From an uncultured Peptostreptococcaceae bacterium (lineage in GTDB: Bacteria > Bacillota > Clostridia > Peptostreptococcales > Anaerovoracaceae): a DNA stretch of 64,000 nt. The stretch lies in contig CAJOKT010000017.1 in the NCBI GenBank assembly GCA_905235115.1, positions 16,189 through 80,188 on the forward strand. Reading direction: 5' to 3'. Both the position numbers and the translations under genes were made by a program. A model generated the notes under the pieces. That model made no database searches. It saw only the letters and a list, made by a program, of their open reading frames with translations, and was not told the DNA's origin. Positions 50,984-59,641 of the stretch are shown piece after piece (position 1 is the first letter of the stretch; each line of letters starts with the position of its first letter).

Positions 50984-53067
50984 TGGTATCCGCGCTGAAG
51001 GAGACGGGGGATTTTCTTAAGGCGCAGCTTAGCGGGCTCTTCGGTGACATGGTTGAGATCAGCACCTGCAGCCTGAGCGACGTGGAGGAGACGCCCCTTA
51101 GGGTAGACTGCGATCTGGCGGTGTTTTGCAGTCAGAACGCGCTGATGCTTTCGGACACGAAACTGGAGCTTTCGTGCCCAGGGCTTTTGGCAAACCGTTC
51201 AGTGAACTACGATCAGCTGGATGAGGTCCTGGGCCTTCCCGATGGAACGGAGGCTTTTATCTTCAACGACTTCAGGGAATCTACCATAATGACCATGGAG
51301 TACCTGCAGGATCTGGGGATCAACCACATCAAGTACGTTCCTGTGTGGCCCGGCAAGCTGACTGACGGGAAGGCACGTCCGCTGATCACGGTGGACGAGT
51401 TTGATAATCTTCCCGACACGGCGACCGAGATAATCAACATCGGTATCAGGCCCATAGATATCAGCACCATAGTGGAGATCATGCTCAGGCTGGAGCTTCC
51501 TCAGGATGTGATCAGCAAATACACGGTCAAATATGTTTCGGATATCATTTCCCTGGCGAAGGAGATCAATTCGCTCAACAAACATAACATCAGCATCCGG
51601 TCAAGGCTGGAGGAGGTCGTCCAGTCTATCAATGACGGCATCATAACTATAGGTAAGGGCGGTACGATCCAGCTGATAAATTCAGCCTGTGCGGAGGCGT
51701 TCGGCCTGGAGGCGGAGACGCTTCTGGGCAAGTCTGTCAATGAGCTGCCCGCGGCCCTTAAGGACGCTCTCAGTTCTGCTTCTGAGAACGTCGGAGATCA
51801 GGATATAGTCTTCTCATTCGATGGCAAAAGCATGGCCATGACCGCGCTTAAGACGGACGAGGACGGGCAGATCTTCGTGGTCAACGAGATAAAGCGCATC
51901 CAGACCATAGAACAAAATCTGCGTGTGAAGATGGCGAAGAACCGTTATGTGGCGCGCTACACGTTCGATGATATCAAGGGCAGCAGCCCCGGGATGCTTC
52001 GTCAGAAGACACTGGCCCGGAACCTGGCAAACTTCAGGCTGCCGGTATACATCTTCGGAGAGTCAGGGACCGGGAAGGAGCTCTTTGCTCAGGCCATCCA
52101 CAACGCGTCGGACCGCCGCAGCGGGCCCTTCGTCGCAGTGAACTTCGCGGCAATGTCCGAAAGTCTGCTGGAGAGTGAGCTTTTCGGCTATGCCGAGGGA
52201 GCCTTCACCGGAGCCAAGAAGGGCGGAATGCCCGGTGTGTTTGAGCAGGCTCACGGCGGTACCATATTCCTGGATGAGATCGGCGATTCTCCTTTGAGTT
52301 TCCAGACCAAACTTCTGAGGGTGCTTCAGGAGAAACAGGTCAGAAGGATAGGGGATGATAAACTTATCCCAGTGGATGTAAGGGTCATCGTCGCCACCAA
52401 TAAGGACATATACAAGCTGGTGGAAGAAGGCAAATTCAGAGAGGACCTGTATTACAGGCTCAATGTTTTGCCCCTGAGGCTGAGCCCGCTGAGAGAGCTC
52501 CGGGAAGACATCCCTGTGATCGCCGGGGAATTCTACGACGAGGTGACATCTGAGATGAAGGGTATGCCTCCATTTGAGACGTTCTTCGAAGGAAAACTAA
52601 ACCAGCTCAAATCATATAATTACCGCGGGAACTTCAGGCAGCTGAGAAACGTCATAGATTATCTGGCCTGCACTTCTGAAGATGGCAGGTGTCCTGACAT
52701 TGACATGGCATTCGGCGAAGAGATCGCAAGGCCCGGCGCTGCAGAGAGATCAGATCCCGGGGCGGATGGACCCGGCAGCGGGACGAGTGAACAGCTGGAA
52801 GGTCTCATAGGCGATCTCAGGCCTCTGATCTACAGAAAGCCTGCTGACCGCGTGAGCGTCCTTGAAGAGATAGGGCAGAGACAGGTCAGGGGACTTTCTT
52901 CAGGAAGGAGATCTCTGGCGGAAGCTCTGGGCATATCTGAAGAGAAGGTCAAGGAATTATGCGCGGCGCTTGCTGCGGAGGGCCTGATCTCCGTCAACAA
53001 AGGACGGAAGGGAATAACTCTCACCCCGAAAGGTTACCTCGAATTAGAAAGAGTAATAAAGGTATAA
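50971..53067 (+). CDS. Sigma-54-dependent enhancer-binding protein
   Basis: A 698-residue activator counted from the GTG at 50971. Residues ~1-200 are a PrpR-type sensory domain; ~210-315 a PAS domain (VVQSINDGIITIGKGGTIQL); ~335-560 the AAA+ domain with Walker A GESGTGKE, the sigma-54 contact loop EGAFTGAKKG and Walker B GGTIFLDEIG. The C-terminus is a winged helix (SLAEALGISEEKVKELCAAL) rather than a Fis-type HTH. The native start is probably the ATG at 50958 after GAAGGGAG, but the 10-bp duplication puts it out of frame; GTG 50971 has a poorly placed binding site. It most likely activates gltS and the cyclodeaminase gene downstream. Confidence 0.88.
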   Translation: MKVCVVSALKETGDFLKAQLSGLFGDMVEISTCSLSDVEETPLRVDCDLAVFCSQNALMLSDTKLELSCPGLLANRSVNYDQLDEVLGLPDGTEAFIFNDFRESTIMTMEYLQDLGINHIKYVPVWPGKLTDGKARPLITVDEFDNLPDTATEIINIGIRPIDISTIVEIMLRLELPQDVISKYTVKYVSDIISLAKEINSLNKHNISIRSRLEEVVQSINDGIITIGKGGTIQLINSACAEAFGLEAETLLGKSVNELPAALKDALSSASENVGDQDIVFSFDGKSMAMTALKTDEDGQIFVVNEIKRIQTIEQNLRVKMAKNRYVARYTFDDIKGSSPGMLRQKTLARNLANFRLPVYIFGESGTGKELFAQAIHNASDRRSGPFVAVNFAAMSESLLESELFGYAEGAFTGAKKGGMPGVFEQAHGGTIFLDEIGDSPLSFQTKLLRVLQEKQVRRIGDDKLIPVDVRVIVATNKDIYKLVEEGKFREDLYYRLNVLPLRLSPLRELREDIPVIAGEFYDEVTSEMKGMPPFETFFEGKLNQLKSYNYRGNFRQLRNVIDYLACTSEDGRCPDIDMAFGEEIARPGAAERSDPGADGPGSGTSEQLEGLIGDLRPLIYRKPADRVSVLEEIGQRQVRGLSSGRRSLAEALGISEEKVKELCAALAAEGLISVNKGRKGITLTPKGYLELERVIKV

Positions 53068-53077
53068 ATGGGCCAAG

Positions 53078-53113
53078 ATAAATGGTATAAACCACCGCGT
53101 TTATACCATTTAT
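53078..53113 (+). promoter_or_regulatory. Upstream activator site (palindrome) for the sigma-54 regulator
   Basis: Perfect 15-bp arms, ATAAATGGTATAAAC and its reverse complement, are separated by 6 bases. The site is 47 bases before the -24 box, a usual enhancer position, and shares the ATGGTAT core with the regulator's own promoter. Confidence 0.85.
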
Positions 53114-53160
53114 TTGTTTTACGCCTGCTGTTTCACCGCGTTAAAGCCCTTTTTTCAGGG

Positions 53161-53176
53161 TTGGCACGGTAATTGC
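53161..53176 (+). promoter_or_regulatory. Sigma-54 (-24/-12) promoter of gltS
   Basis: TTGGCACGGTAATTGC matches the consensus TTGGCACG-N4-TTGC exactly. It lies 60 bases before the gltS start codon. Confidence 0.95.
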
Positions 53177-53236
53177 TTTTGATACAGGTACCCGGGAAAA
53201 AGTATTCGCAAAATATTTAAGAAAGAGAGGTTCAAA

Positions 53237-54619
53237 ATGTTTCCTTCCGGTTCTCTGGCATCATCAGACATTGCCTTATTGGTATTTTATCTTGCCTGCC
53301 TCGGAGCATTGCTCATGGTAGGTGTTCTTCTCAGATCGAAGATCGCGTTTTTCAAAAAAATATATATGCCCGCATCGCTGATCGCCGGCATCATTGGTGT
53401 GATACTGGGCTATAACTGCCTGGGTATCCTCCCTCAGGAAATGACATCCACGTGGGGTGCGCTTCCTACATCTCTCATAGTGATCATCTTCGCTCCCATG
53501 CTCATGACGGTCGATTTCAAGGGGACCGGCGGGCTTAAGGAGGCAAAGGATCTGGCTGTGCCGCAGCTCATCATGGGTTCAGTCGGCTCATTCCTTCAGA
53601 TCGGCCTTCCGTGCCTTGTAACTGCAGCACTGCTCACACCTGTGTTCGGGACCAACATCCTGTTCCCGTCCACCGTTGAGGTAGGCTGGGCAGGCGGACA
53701 CGGTACCGCAGGAGGCATGCAGGAGGTTTATGAAAACCTGGGCTGGGAGGACGGAACGTCTCTTGCCCTCACATCCGCTACCATAGGTCTTCTGGTAGGC
53801 ATCATCGGCGGAATGATCATGATCAATCACGCCGCAAGACATGGTTATCTTTCCAGAAAGAACGACATACAGAAGCTTTCTCTCGCCGAGACGAAAGACT
53901 ATACACCGACTGAAGAAAAAAAGGCCAACGCATATGAGACAGTACAGAGCGGAGTCGTTGAATCCTTCGCATTCCATCTGGCTCTCATAGGCATTGCCAT
54001 CATCCTCGGATACATCATCAAATGGCTCCTTGGTTTCCTGGTGGAAGGATTGCCCTTATTCCCCATGGCCATGCTGGGAGGTTTCATCGTAAACAGAGTG
54101 CTCAACGCCCTGGGATTGCTCAAATATGTAGACGCCAAGACTTTCTCCAGGATCTCCGGCGTTGCCCTGGATTTCCTGGTAGTCGCTGCCATCTCAGCCA
54201 TCAGGCTTTCTGTCATCGCTGAGAACGCAGTGCCCATGATCATAATCTCACTGGTCGCTCTTGCAACCATGCTGTTCTTCGTTTACTACCTGGCTCCCAG
54301 GATCTTCAAGGAAGACTGGTTCGAGCAGGTCATCGTTCACTTCGGAGTCAACACAGGCGTCACCGCAGTCGGATTCATGCTCCTCAGGGTCATCGATCCC
54401 GATCTCAAAACACTGGGTTCCAAGGCTTACGCTATTCAGGCACCCTTCACGAGTCCGCTTCTTGGAGGCGGTATCGTCACTGCCCTCATGCCTCTTGCCA
54501 TCGTCAAATACGGCAACTGGGTGGTAGGACTGGTTTCCTGCGGCATCGTGGTCGTGCTTGTACTCTTAGCCAAGATCTTCGGCTGCTGGCACAAACCCAA
54601 TAAAGATTACTCAGAGTAA
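53237..54619 (+). CDS. gltS: Sodium:glutamate symporter family protein
   Basis: A 460-residue membrane protein of the GltS family with about eleven helices in two halves. The conserved re-entrant segments are visible in VEVGWAGGHGTAGGMQEVYE and VHFGVNTGVTAVGFMLLRVI. It imports glutamate or a related acidic amino acid with sodium. Expression should depend on the sigma-54 promoter and the upstream activator. A GC-rich hairpin (54639-54668) lies between it and the next gene and may reduce read-through. Confidence 0.9.
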   Translation: MFPSGSLASSDIALLVFYLACLGALLMVGVLLRSKIAFFKKIYMPASLIAGIIGVILGYNCLGILPQEMTSTWGALPTSLIVIIFAPMLMTVDFKGTGGLKEAKDLAVPQLIMGSVGSFLQIGLPCLVTAALLTPVFGTNILFPSTVEVGWAGGHGTAGGMQEVYENLGWEDGTSLALTSATIGLLVGIIGGMIMINHAARHGYLSRKNDIQKLSLAETKDYTPTEEKKANAYETVQSGVVESFAFHLALIGIAIILGYIIKWLLGFLVEGLPLFPMAMLGGFIVNRVLNALGLLKYVDAKTFSRISGVALDFLVVAAISAIRLSVIAENAVPMIIISLVALATMLFFVYYLAPRIFKEDWFEQVIVHFGVNTGVTAVGFMLLRVIDPDLKTLGSKAYAIQAPFTSPLLGGGIVTALMPLAIVKYGNWVVGLVSCGIVVVLVLLAKIFGCWHKPNKDYSE

Positions 54620-54713
54620 CTATACGGAAATGTACATACCGGCCCGCCTTTTTCGGGCAGGCCGGGTTAAATTGCGCCGAAACAGGGTGTTTTGAAAAAA
54701 AGGAGCGATTTCA

Positions 54714-55745
54714 ATGAGCATAAAGATGTTGTATCTTTCCCAGGAGGATGTGATCAGATGCGGAGGCCTTTCCATGGAGGCGGCCATAGATGATCTGGAA
54801 GAGCTTTTCAGGCTGTACGATGAAGGCGACTACATCCTTCCCGGAAAGATCGTTATGAAAAGTTCAGAACCCAACGCTGAGGAGCTGACCGGAAGGATCA
54901 ACGCGATGCCCGGATATGTGGGAGGCAAGTTCGACATGGCCGGGATCAAGTGGATCGGTTCCGGGCCCCAGAACCCGTTTAAGTATGATCTGCCCAGAGC
55001 TTCAGCAGTGATCATCCTGAATGACCCCGTGACTAAGCTTCCTGTGGCCATAATGGACGGCACTCTCATCAGTGCCATCAGGACCGGAGCAGTGACCGGA
55101 GTCTGCGCCAAGTACCTGTCACCTTCCAGATCCAGGGTGGTCGGGCTGTTCGGCGCAGGGGCGCAGTCAAAGACTCAGCTGATGGCTATCAAGGCTTCTG
55201 TGCCGCAGATAGAGAAGGCTTATGTCTTCGATATATCTGAAGCCCGGGCTGAATCTTTTGCGAAGGAGATGACGGAGCGGATCGGGATCGAAGTGACGCC
55301 TTCCGATGACAGGTTGTTCGTGATACAGGGATCCGACATAGTCGTGACCGCAACCACTGCCACTGAGCCCATAGTCCACGGCAGGGACATCGTAAAGGGT
55401 ACGTATGTAGTCCACCTTGGAGACAACGAGGTGGATGAGGAGCTGGTCCTTAAGGCTGATAAGATAGTGATCGATGACTGGGAAACGGATAAGCACAGAA
55501 TGGGAGACACCATGGCTTATCTGTACAGGGACGGCAAGATCGATGATTCCAGGATCAATGCCAGCGTTGCGGACCTGGTGGTCGGAAGACATCCCGGCAG
55601 GGAGAATGACGACGAACTGACCTATACATGTAATGTAGGATTGGGTATTTACGATGTGGCGATAGCCACAAGAATATACAGATATGCCCTGGAGAATGGC
55701 GTAGGTCAGGAGCTTACCCTCTGGGATACCCCGGCGCTCATGTAG
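54714..55745 (+). CDS. Ornithine cyclodeaminase/mu-crystallin family protein
   Basis: A 343-residue NAD(P)-dependent enzyme. The dinucleotide-binding site is VGLFGAGAQSKTQL; upstream MDGTLISAIRTGAVTGV is the conserved substrate region with the Arg-Thr-Gly-Ala motif. Related enzymes include ornithine cyclodeaminase, alanine dehydrogenase and opine-type dehydrogenases. As it lies behind gltS in the same sigma-54 unit, it probably acts on the amino acid taken up, or on a derivative. AAAGGAG precedes the ATG. A terminator follows. Confidence 0.88.
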   Translation: MSIKMLYLSQEDVIRCGGLSMEAAIDDLEELFRLYDEGDYILPGKIVMKSSEPNAEELTGRINAMPGYVGGKFDMAGIKWIGSGPQNPFKYDLPRASAVIILNDPVTKLPVAIMDGTLISAIRTGAVTGVCAKYLSPSRSRVVGLFGAGAQSKTQLMAIKASVPQIEKAYVFDISEARAESFAKEMTERIGIEVTPSDDRLFVIQGSDIVVTATTATEPIVHGRDIVKGTYVVHLGDNEVDEELVLKADKIVIDDWETDKHRMGDTMAYLYRDGKIDDSRINASVADLVVGRHPGRENDDELTYTCNVGLGIYDVAIATRIYRYALENGVGQELTLWDTPALM

Positions 55746-55787
55746 GTACAGCGGGTCAGAACGATCAGAAAAATCAATATTATCTGT

Positions 55788-55819
55788 AAAGCAGGGCGTG
55801 TGTCAATGCCCTGCTTTTT
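55788..55819 (+). terminator. Terminator of the gltS operon
   Basis: AAAGCAGGGC pairs with GCCCTGCTTT, followed by TT. Confidence 0.9.
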
Positions 55820-55881
55820 GTATGAAAGGCCCGCGGCGGATGGCGGAATGCGGCAAATTATCATTTAAACCACAAGTTCAA

Positions 55882-55910
55882 TTTACAAATCCGATCATCT
55901 GTGGTATATT
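55882..55910 (+). promoter_or_regulatory. Promoter upstream of the rtcB leader transcript
   Basis: TTTACA (55882-55887) and TATATT (55905-55910) are 17 bases apart. Confidence 0.6.
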
Positions 55911-55953
55911 AGCGTGGTAATAAGACTACCAGGCGAAAGGAGAGGATCAGAAC

Positions 55954-56094
55954 GATGTCCATGCGCATTTTTGCACAGCTAAATAAACGGGCCGGGCTAA
56001 GCCTTGGAAGTTATGTTTCGGAACCGAAGCATTCTTTGATATGCAAAAATGGGACAGGCATGGGATCAGCGCACCGCAGGGAAGAAACTGCGTG
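55954..56094 (+). CDS. Possible 46-residue peptide in the rtcB leader
   Basis: An ATG preceded by GAAAGGAGAGG opens a 46-codon frame (MSMRIFAQLNKRAGLSLGSY...). The protein is basic with no recognised motif. Because the same bases form stems, this may be a chance frame inside a structured RNA. A leader peptide controlling the terminator at 56119 is another possibility. Confidence 0.3.
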
Positions 56095-56118
56095 AGTGCG
56101 CGTGTTTTGCGAAGAATG

Positions 56119-56152
56119 ACCGCTTGTCTCATGACGGGACAGGCGGTTTTTT
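56119..56152 (+). terminator. Terminator/attenuator just before rtcB
   Basis: ACCGCTTGTC pairs with GACAGGCGGT (one G-U pair) and is followed by TTTTT, 16 bases before the rtcB start codon. Its position suggests that part of the transcription reads through into rtcB under control. Confidence 0.8.
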
Positions 56153-56167
56153 GTTAGGAGGAACGAA

Positions 56168-57367
56168 ATGTTGAAGATCAGGGGCAAAGTGAATACAGCG
56201 ATCTGCTTTGCCAAGGTCATAGAGGACGAGGCTGTGGAGCAGATCAGAAGAATGTGCGATACCGAGATGACCAGGGGCAGCCGCATCAGGATCATGCCTG
56301 ACGTCCACGCCGGCAAGGGCTGCACCATCGGCACCACCATGACCATAACGGACAAGGCTGTGCCCAACGTGGTCGGCGTTGACATCGGCTGCGGCATGTA
56401 CACGGTCAGGCTGGGCAATGTGGATATCGATTTCGCAAAGGTCGACGAGGCCTGCCGCATGATCCCCTCGGGTTTTGATACCTGGGACAGGGTCATGTGG
56501 CCCTTCGATCTGACCGGGCTAAGATGCTGTCAGGAACTGAACGACGCCGGAAGGCTCGCGAGATCTCTTGGCACCCTGGGCGGGGGCAACCACTTCATCG
56601 AGATCGACCGGTCATCCGACGGCGCAAAATATCTCATCATCCACTCGGGATCCAGGAACCTGGGCAAGCAGGTGGCGGAGTTCTACCAGAAGATGGCCGT
56701 CGGTCTGAGCCGCGGCGCGGAGGAATACTGCGCGAAGAGGGATCAGATCATCGAAGAGTACAAGGCCGCCGGCAGGACGAAGGAGATCCAGAGGGCGCTG
56801 GAAGCCATCAGGTGTGAGAGAAATGAGACTGATATCCCCGACGATCTCTGCTATCTGTCGGGGCAGCCTCTGGACGATTATCTGCACGACGTGGTCATCT
56901 GCCAGTCTTTCGCCAGGATGAACCGCGAAAAGATGGCGGAGGTGATCCTGGAGCACACGGGGCTTCAGGCGCAGGACGCCTTCCACACCGTACACAACTA
57001 TATCGACACCGGCGAGATGATACTGCGCAAGGGCGCCATAGGGGCCCACGAGGGGGAACTGATCCTGATCCCAATCAACATGAGGGACGGATCGATCCTG
57101 GCCACGGGAAAGGGCAACCCTGACTGGAACTTCTCCGCACCACACGGGGCGGGAAGGATCATGTCCAGAAGTGCCGCAAAAAACTCCATCCGCCTCGATG
57201 ATTACATCCGGTCCATGGAGGGGGTCTACACCACATCAGTCAGCGCGGACACTCTGGACGAGGCGCCCATGGCGTACAAGTCTCTGGACAACATCATCAG
57301 CGTCATAGAAGAATCGGTAAATATTATAGAAGTTTTAAGGCCTATTTTTAACTATAAGGCGGGCTAG
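56168..57367 (+). CDS. rtcB: RNA-splicing ligase RtcB
   Basis: A 399-residue GTP- and Mn-dependent RNA ligase that joins 2',3'-cyclic phosphate to 5'-OH ends. Metal and nucleotide motifs are PDVHAGKGCTIGTT, VGVDIGCGM (Asp and Cys ligands), LGTLGGGNHFIEI, IIHSGSRNLGK and APHGAGRIMSR, whose His is the GMP-accepting residue. The length matches the shorter bacterial RtcB type. TTAGGAGG precedes the ATG. A terminator/attenuator lies immediately upstream. Confidence 0.95.
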   Translation: MLKIRGKVNTAICFAKVIEDEAVEQIRRMCDTEMTRGSRIRIMPDVHAGKGCTIGTTMTITDKAVPNVVGVDIGCGMYTVRLGNVDIDFAKVDEACRMIPSGFDTWDRVMWPFDLTGLRCCQELNDAGRLARSLGTLGGGNHFIEIDRSSDGAKYLIIHSGSRNLGKQVAEFYQKMAVGLSRGAEEYCAKRDQIIEEYKAAGRTKEIQRALEAIRCERNETDIPDDLCYLSGQPLDDYLHDVVICQSFARMNREKMAEVILEHTGLQAQDAFHTVHNYIDTGEMILRKGAIGAHEGELILIPINMRDGSILATGKGNPDWNFSAPHGAGRIMSRSAAKNSIRLDDYIRSMEGVYTTSVSADTLDEAPMAYKSLDNIISVIEESVNIIEVLRPIFNYKAG

Positions 57368-57415
57368 GCCGGAATTCCTCCCCGGCCGGAGCCGTCGGGA
57401 AAGGAGCGACAAGCT

Positions 57416-57733
57416 ATGAACTTAGAAATGGTCGGTGGGGTCAGGGTACCCGTCATCGACCTGAGAGCAACAGGACTTAATATCATGAACATGAGGATGG
57501 CCCGCGGCATCTCCGTGAGGGATCTGCAAACCATCCTGGGCTTCACCAATCCCCAGGCTATATACAAGTGGCAGAGGGGTGACTGCCTGCCTTCCATAGA
57601 TAATCTGGTGATCATCGCAGCGGTACTGGGAGTCACAGTGGACGAGATCCTCGTCACAGACGAGGCAGAGGACCTATCGTGCTGCGGCCGGGACGGGGAT
57701 GCAGGAATATATCATACATTCCGTTTTGAGTAG
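57416..57733 (+). CDS. XRE-family HTH protein
   Basis: A 105-residue protein with an HTH at residues ~28-80 (MARGISVRDLQTILGFTNPQ, AIYKWQRGDCLPSIDNLVII) and a short N-terminal strand. The recognition helix reads NPQAIYKWQRG. GGAAAGGAG precedes the ATG. It lies 48 bases after rtcB and may be cotranscribed. It has no sensor domain. Confidence 0.85.
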   Translation: MNLEMVGGVRVPVIDLRATGLNIMNMRMARGISVRDLQTILGFTNPQAIYKWQRGDCLPSIDNLVIIAAVLGVTVDEILVTDEAEDLSCCGRDGDAGIYHTFRFE

Positions 57734-57768
57734 GAAAGACTCCTGTCTGCTTTCCTTGAAATTCTGCC

Positions 57769-57808
57769 GAAGATCTGTTCGAAATAAAGAAGATCTGTCC
57801 GAAATAAA
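57769..57808. repeat. Tandem 20-bp repeat upstream of the MerR promoter
   Basis: GAAGATCTGTTCGAAATAAA is followed directly by a second copy with one mismatch (T to C). It lies 20 bases before the -35 box of the MerR promoter and may be a binding site. Confidence 0.85.
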
Positions 57809-57827
57809 AATATTTATAAAAAAGGTA

Positions 57828-57858
57828 TTGACCTTACAGCTTACTGCAATGATATAAC
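57828..57858 (+). promoter_or_regulatory. MerR-type promoter with 19-bp spacer
   Basis: TTGACC (57828-57833) and TATAAC (57853-57858) are 19 bases apart, the long spacer typical of MerR-activated promoters. The spacer carries the dyad TTACAG-CTTA-CTGCAA. Autoregulation by the following gene is likely. Confidence 0.8.
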
Positions 57859-57882
57859 GGTTTCAGAAAGGAGGTACATGAT

Positions 57883-58716
57883 ATGACGATCAAGGAATTT
57901 GCCCGTCTCTGTGGCTGTAATCCTCAAACACTTCGTTATTATGATCATGTAGATCTGCTGAAACCGGTTAGGGTAGATCAGTGGTCAGGATATCGTTATT
58001 ATGAAGAAGAGCAGGCTCTTGCCTTTATAAAGATCAAAAACCTTCAAAAGGCCGGGTTTACCATTGAAGAAATAAAAGAACTCCTTGATAAGGATAATCT
58101 TGTGATCTACAAAGCCTTCGATGCTAAAATTGCAGAGGAGGAGAAAAGATTGCAGGAAATCAAAGCTATCCAGAAGTCATATCAGACCGAAATGACAGAT
58201 ATGAAGAAAAAACTGGAAAACATGCGTGATATGGTTAAAGAATCCATGGAGGCATATGATCCTACTGAAGAGTTCGGCATAGACAGAGATGCTTATTCTC
58301 AAATGATAGAAAGTGTTAATGGGTTCTTTGAGAGCATGATCAGCCGCAGTGATGATAGTGATTTTGAGTATTCGGAATACTCTGAGAGCGACGAATCTGT
58401 GGAAGAACCGGAATATGTGAATCTGCTGAACAACCCTGACTATGTGATCGTTTATGAAAAGCATGGCTGGAGCTTTGTAAAAGAATTCTTTTCGGAGTTT
58501 TCAACCCTTGATGAAGGACAAGATTATGCTATGCTGTTCCTTCTTTCTCAAAATAAGAGCGATCATAATGCCTTTGTCAACACGGCCCTTGGTATGCTGC
58601 TGAGCTGCAATCCAAAAGACCCGGACAACAAACGGTCTCTGAGTTGCAATGTGTCGGACTCAAATGACGGTCAAAATCATTTCTGGCTCTTAAAACACAA
58701 AAACACAAACAGCTGA
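57883..58716 (+). CDS. MerR-family regulator with large C-terminal domain
   Basis: A 277-residue regulator. Residues 1-70 are the MerR winged helix (TIKEFARLCGCNPQTLRYYD, SGYRYYEEEQALAFIKIKNL). A coiled coil (~75-130) dimerises the protein. The C-terminal ~140 residues include an acidic stretch (SDDSDFEYSEYSESDESVEE) and a domain with YVIVYEKHGWSFVKEFFSEF and a Cys-containing end; this is longer than simple MerR proteins and may bind a drug-like ligand. GAAAGGAGG precedes the ATG. No obvious target gene is adjacent except itself. Confidence 0.9.
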   Translation: MTIKEFARLCGCNPQTLRYYDHVDLLKPVRVDQWSGYRYYEEEQALAFIKIKNLQKAGFTIEEIKELLDKDNLVIYKAFDAKIAEEEKRLQEIKAIQKSYQTEMTDMKKKLENMRDMVKESMEAYDPTEEFGIDRDAYSQMIESVNGFFESMISRSDDSDFEYSEYSESDESVEEPEYVNLLNNPDYVIVYEKHGWSFVKEFFSEFSTLDEGQDYAMLFLLSQNKSDHNAFVNTALGMLLSCNPKDPDNKRSLSCNVSDSNDGQNHFWLLKHKNTNS

Positions 58717-58846
58717 TACAGCCGAAAACGCCTCCGAGCCGATATGGTTCAGAGGCGTTGCTGTGTCTACGGGGTTATGTCTTGATTTCGGTGCCGTCCT
58801 TCCGGGCCACGACATCTCCATACCGGGCGAGCCGGAACAGTCCGTT

Positions 58847-59391
58847 TCAGCGGGTGAAGGCCTTGGGGGCGCGTCTGATGGCTTTTTCGCTGCATACCAG
58901 CCTGCAGAGGTGGCAGCCTACGCAGTTCTTGGGTATGAGGCGGGGCCTGCGGGTCTCGGGGTCGAAGGCTATGGCCTGGTGACCTCCGTCCATGCAGGAA
59001 ATGTAGCACCGCCCGCAGCCGTTGCAGATATCTTGATCGAATACGGGAAGAACGATGGTATCTCTTTCGATACTCTGATGGTCCACTACAGAACCTGCGG
59101 CGCCACCGATGAGATTGCTTAGAGCGGGGATCCCCTTGGCCCTCATGTATTCGGCCAGGCCTTCAGTGAGATCGTCGATTATCCTGTAGCCATACTGCAT
59201 GACTGCCGTGGTGACCTGGACGCTGCCTGCGCCGAGAAGCATGAACTCCAGAGCGTCCCGCCAGATCTCGATGCCTCCCATGCCGCTTTCATAGGGCAGA
59301 CCTTGGAACACTCCGGATCATGGCAGATCAGACATTTGCTCAGTTCGGACCTGTCATATGCCAGTTTGTATTTGGAGTTGTCGTCGAACAT
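58847..59391 (-). pseudogene. Remnant of a PreA-like dihydropyrimidine dehydrogenase subunit
   Basis: The start (ATG 59391, GAGGTG upstream) reads MFDDNSKYKLAYDRSELSKC and CLICHDPECSKVCP, an iron-sulfur N-terminus. Near 59300 the sequence jumps, in another frame, to GMGGIEIWRDALEFMLLGAG and VQVTTAVMQYGYRIIDDL, which is the C-terminal third of a PreA-type FMN barrel, and then to two 4Fe-4S motifs (CNGCGRCYISC, CVGCHLCRLVC). About 250-300 central residues are missing. The deletion also shifts the frame, so the gene cannot make an active enzyme. Confidence 0.78.
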
Positions 59392-59537
59392 GTTTAGCAC
59401 CTCATTTATATGTTTAGCAGTCACTCTGTGTATATAATTTTATCATTAGAGAAGGAACAAGACAATCAAAGCTTCTGTGTGGCGTGCTTTTTGTTGATCA
59501 ATATCGTGCATATTTCTATAAATTATATATAATACAG

Positions 59538-59577
59538 AAAAGACCTGATATGTCGGACGCTCAGGTTTTGTTTTTTT
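59538..59577 (+). terminator. Terminator in the gene-free region
   Basis: ACCTGA-N12-TCAGGT followed by TTTGTTTTTTT. Confidence 0.7.
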
Positions 59578-59612
59578 AATAGAGTGAAGGGATCGTAGCT
59601 TTAAGGTTTTAA

Positions 59613-59641
59613 TTGAATAAAGCCGCGTCTATGAGTATAAT
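59613..59641 (+). promoter_or_regulatory. Promoter of the subtilase gene
   Basis: TTGAAT (59613-59618) and TATAAT (59636-59641) are 17 bases apart, 67 bases before the start codon. Confidence 0.72.

Larger units (their letters stand above)
55917..56152 (+). ncRNA. Candidate structured RNA upstream of rtcB
   Basis: Between a promoter and a terminator lies a transcript of about 235 nt with several stems. CATTTTTGCA (55966-55975) pairs with TGCAAAAATG (56042-56051) and encloses two smaller stems, GGGCT-A-AGCC and ATG-T-TTCGG-AA-CCGAA-G-CAT, as a three-way junction. A second hairpin domain follows (CGCAGG...). A 46-codon frame from 55954 overlaps the structure. In Salmonella, Y-RNA-like genes neighbour rtcB, so an RNA partner is conceivable; a riboswitch or attenuator is the alternative. 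I could not assign a class. Confidence 0.45.
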
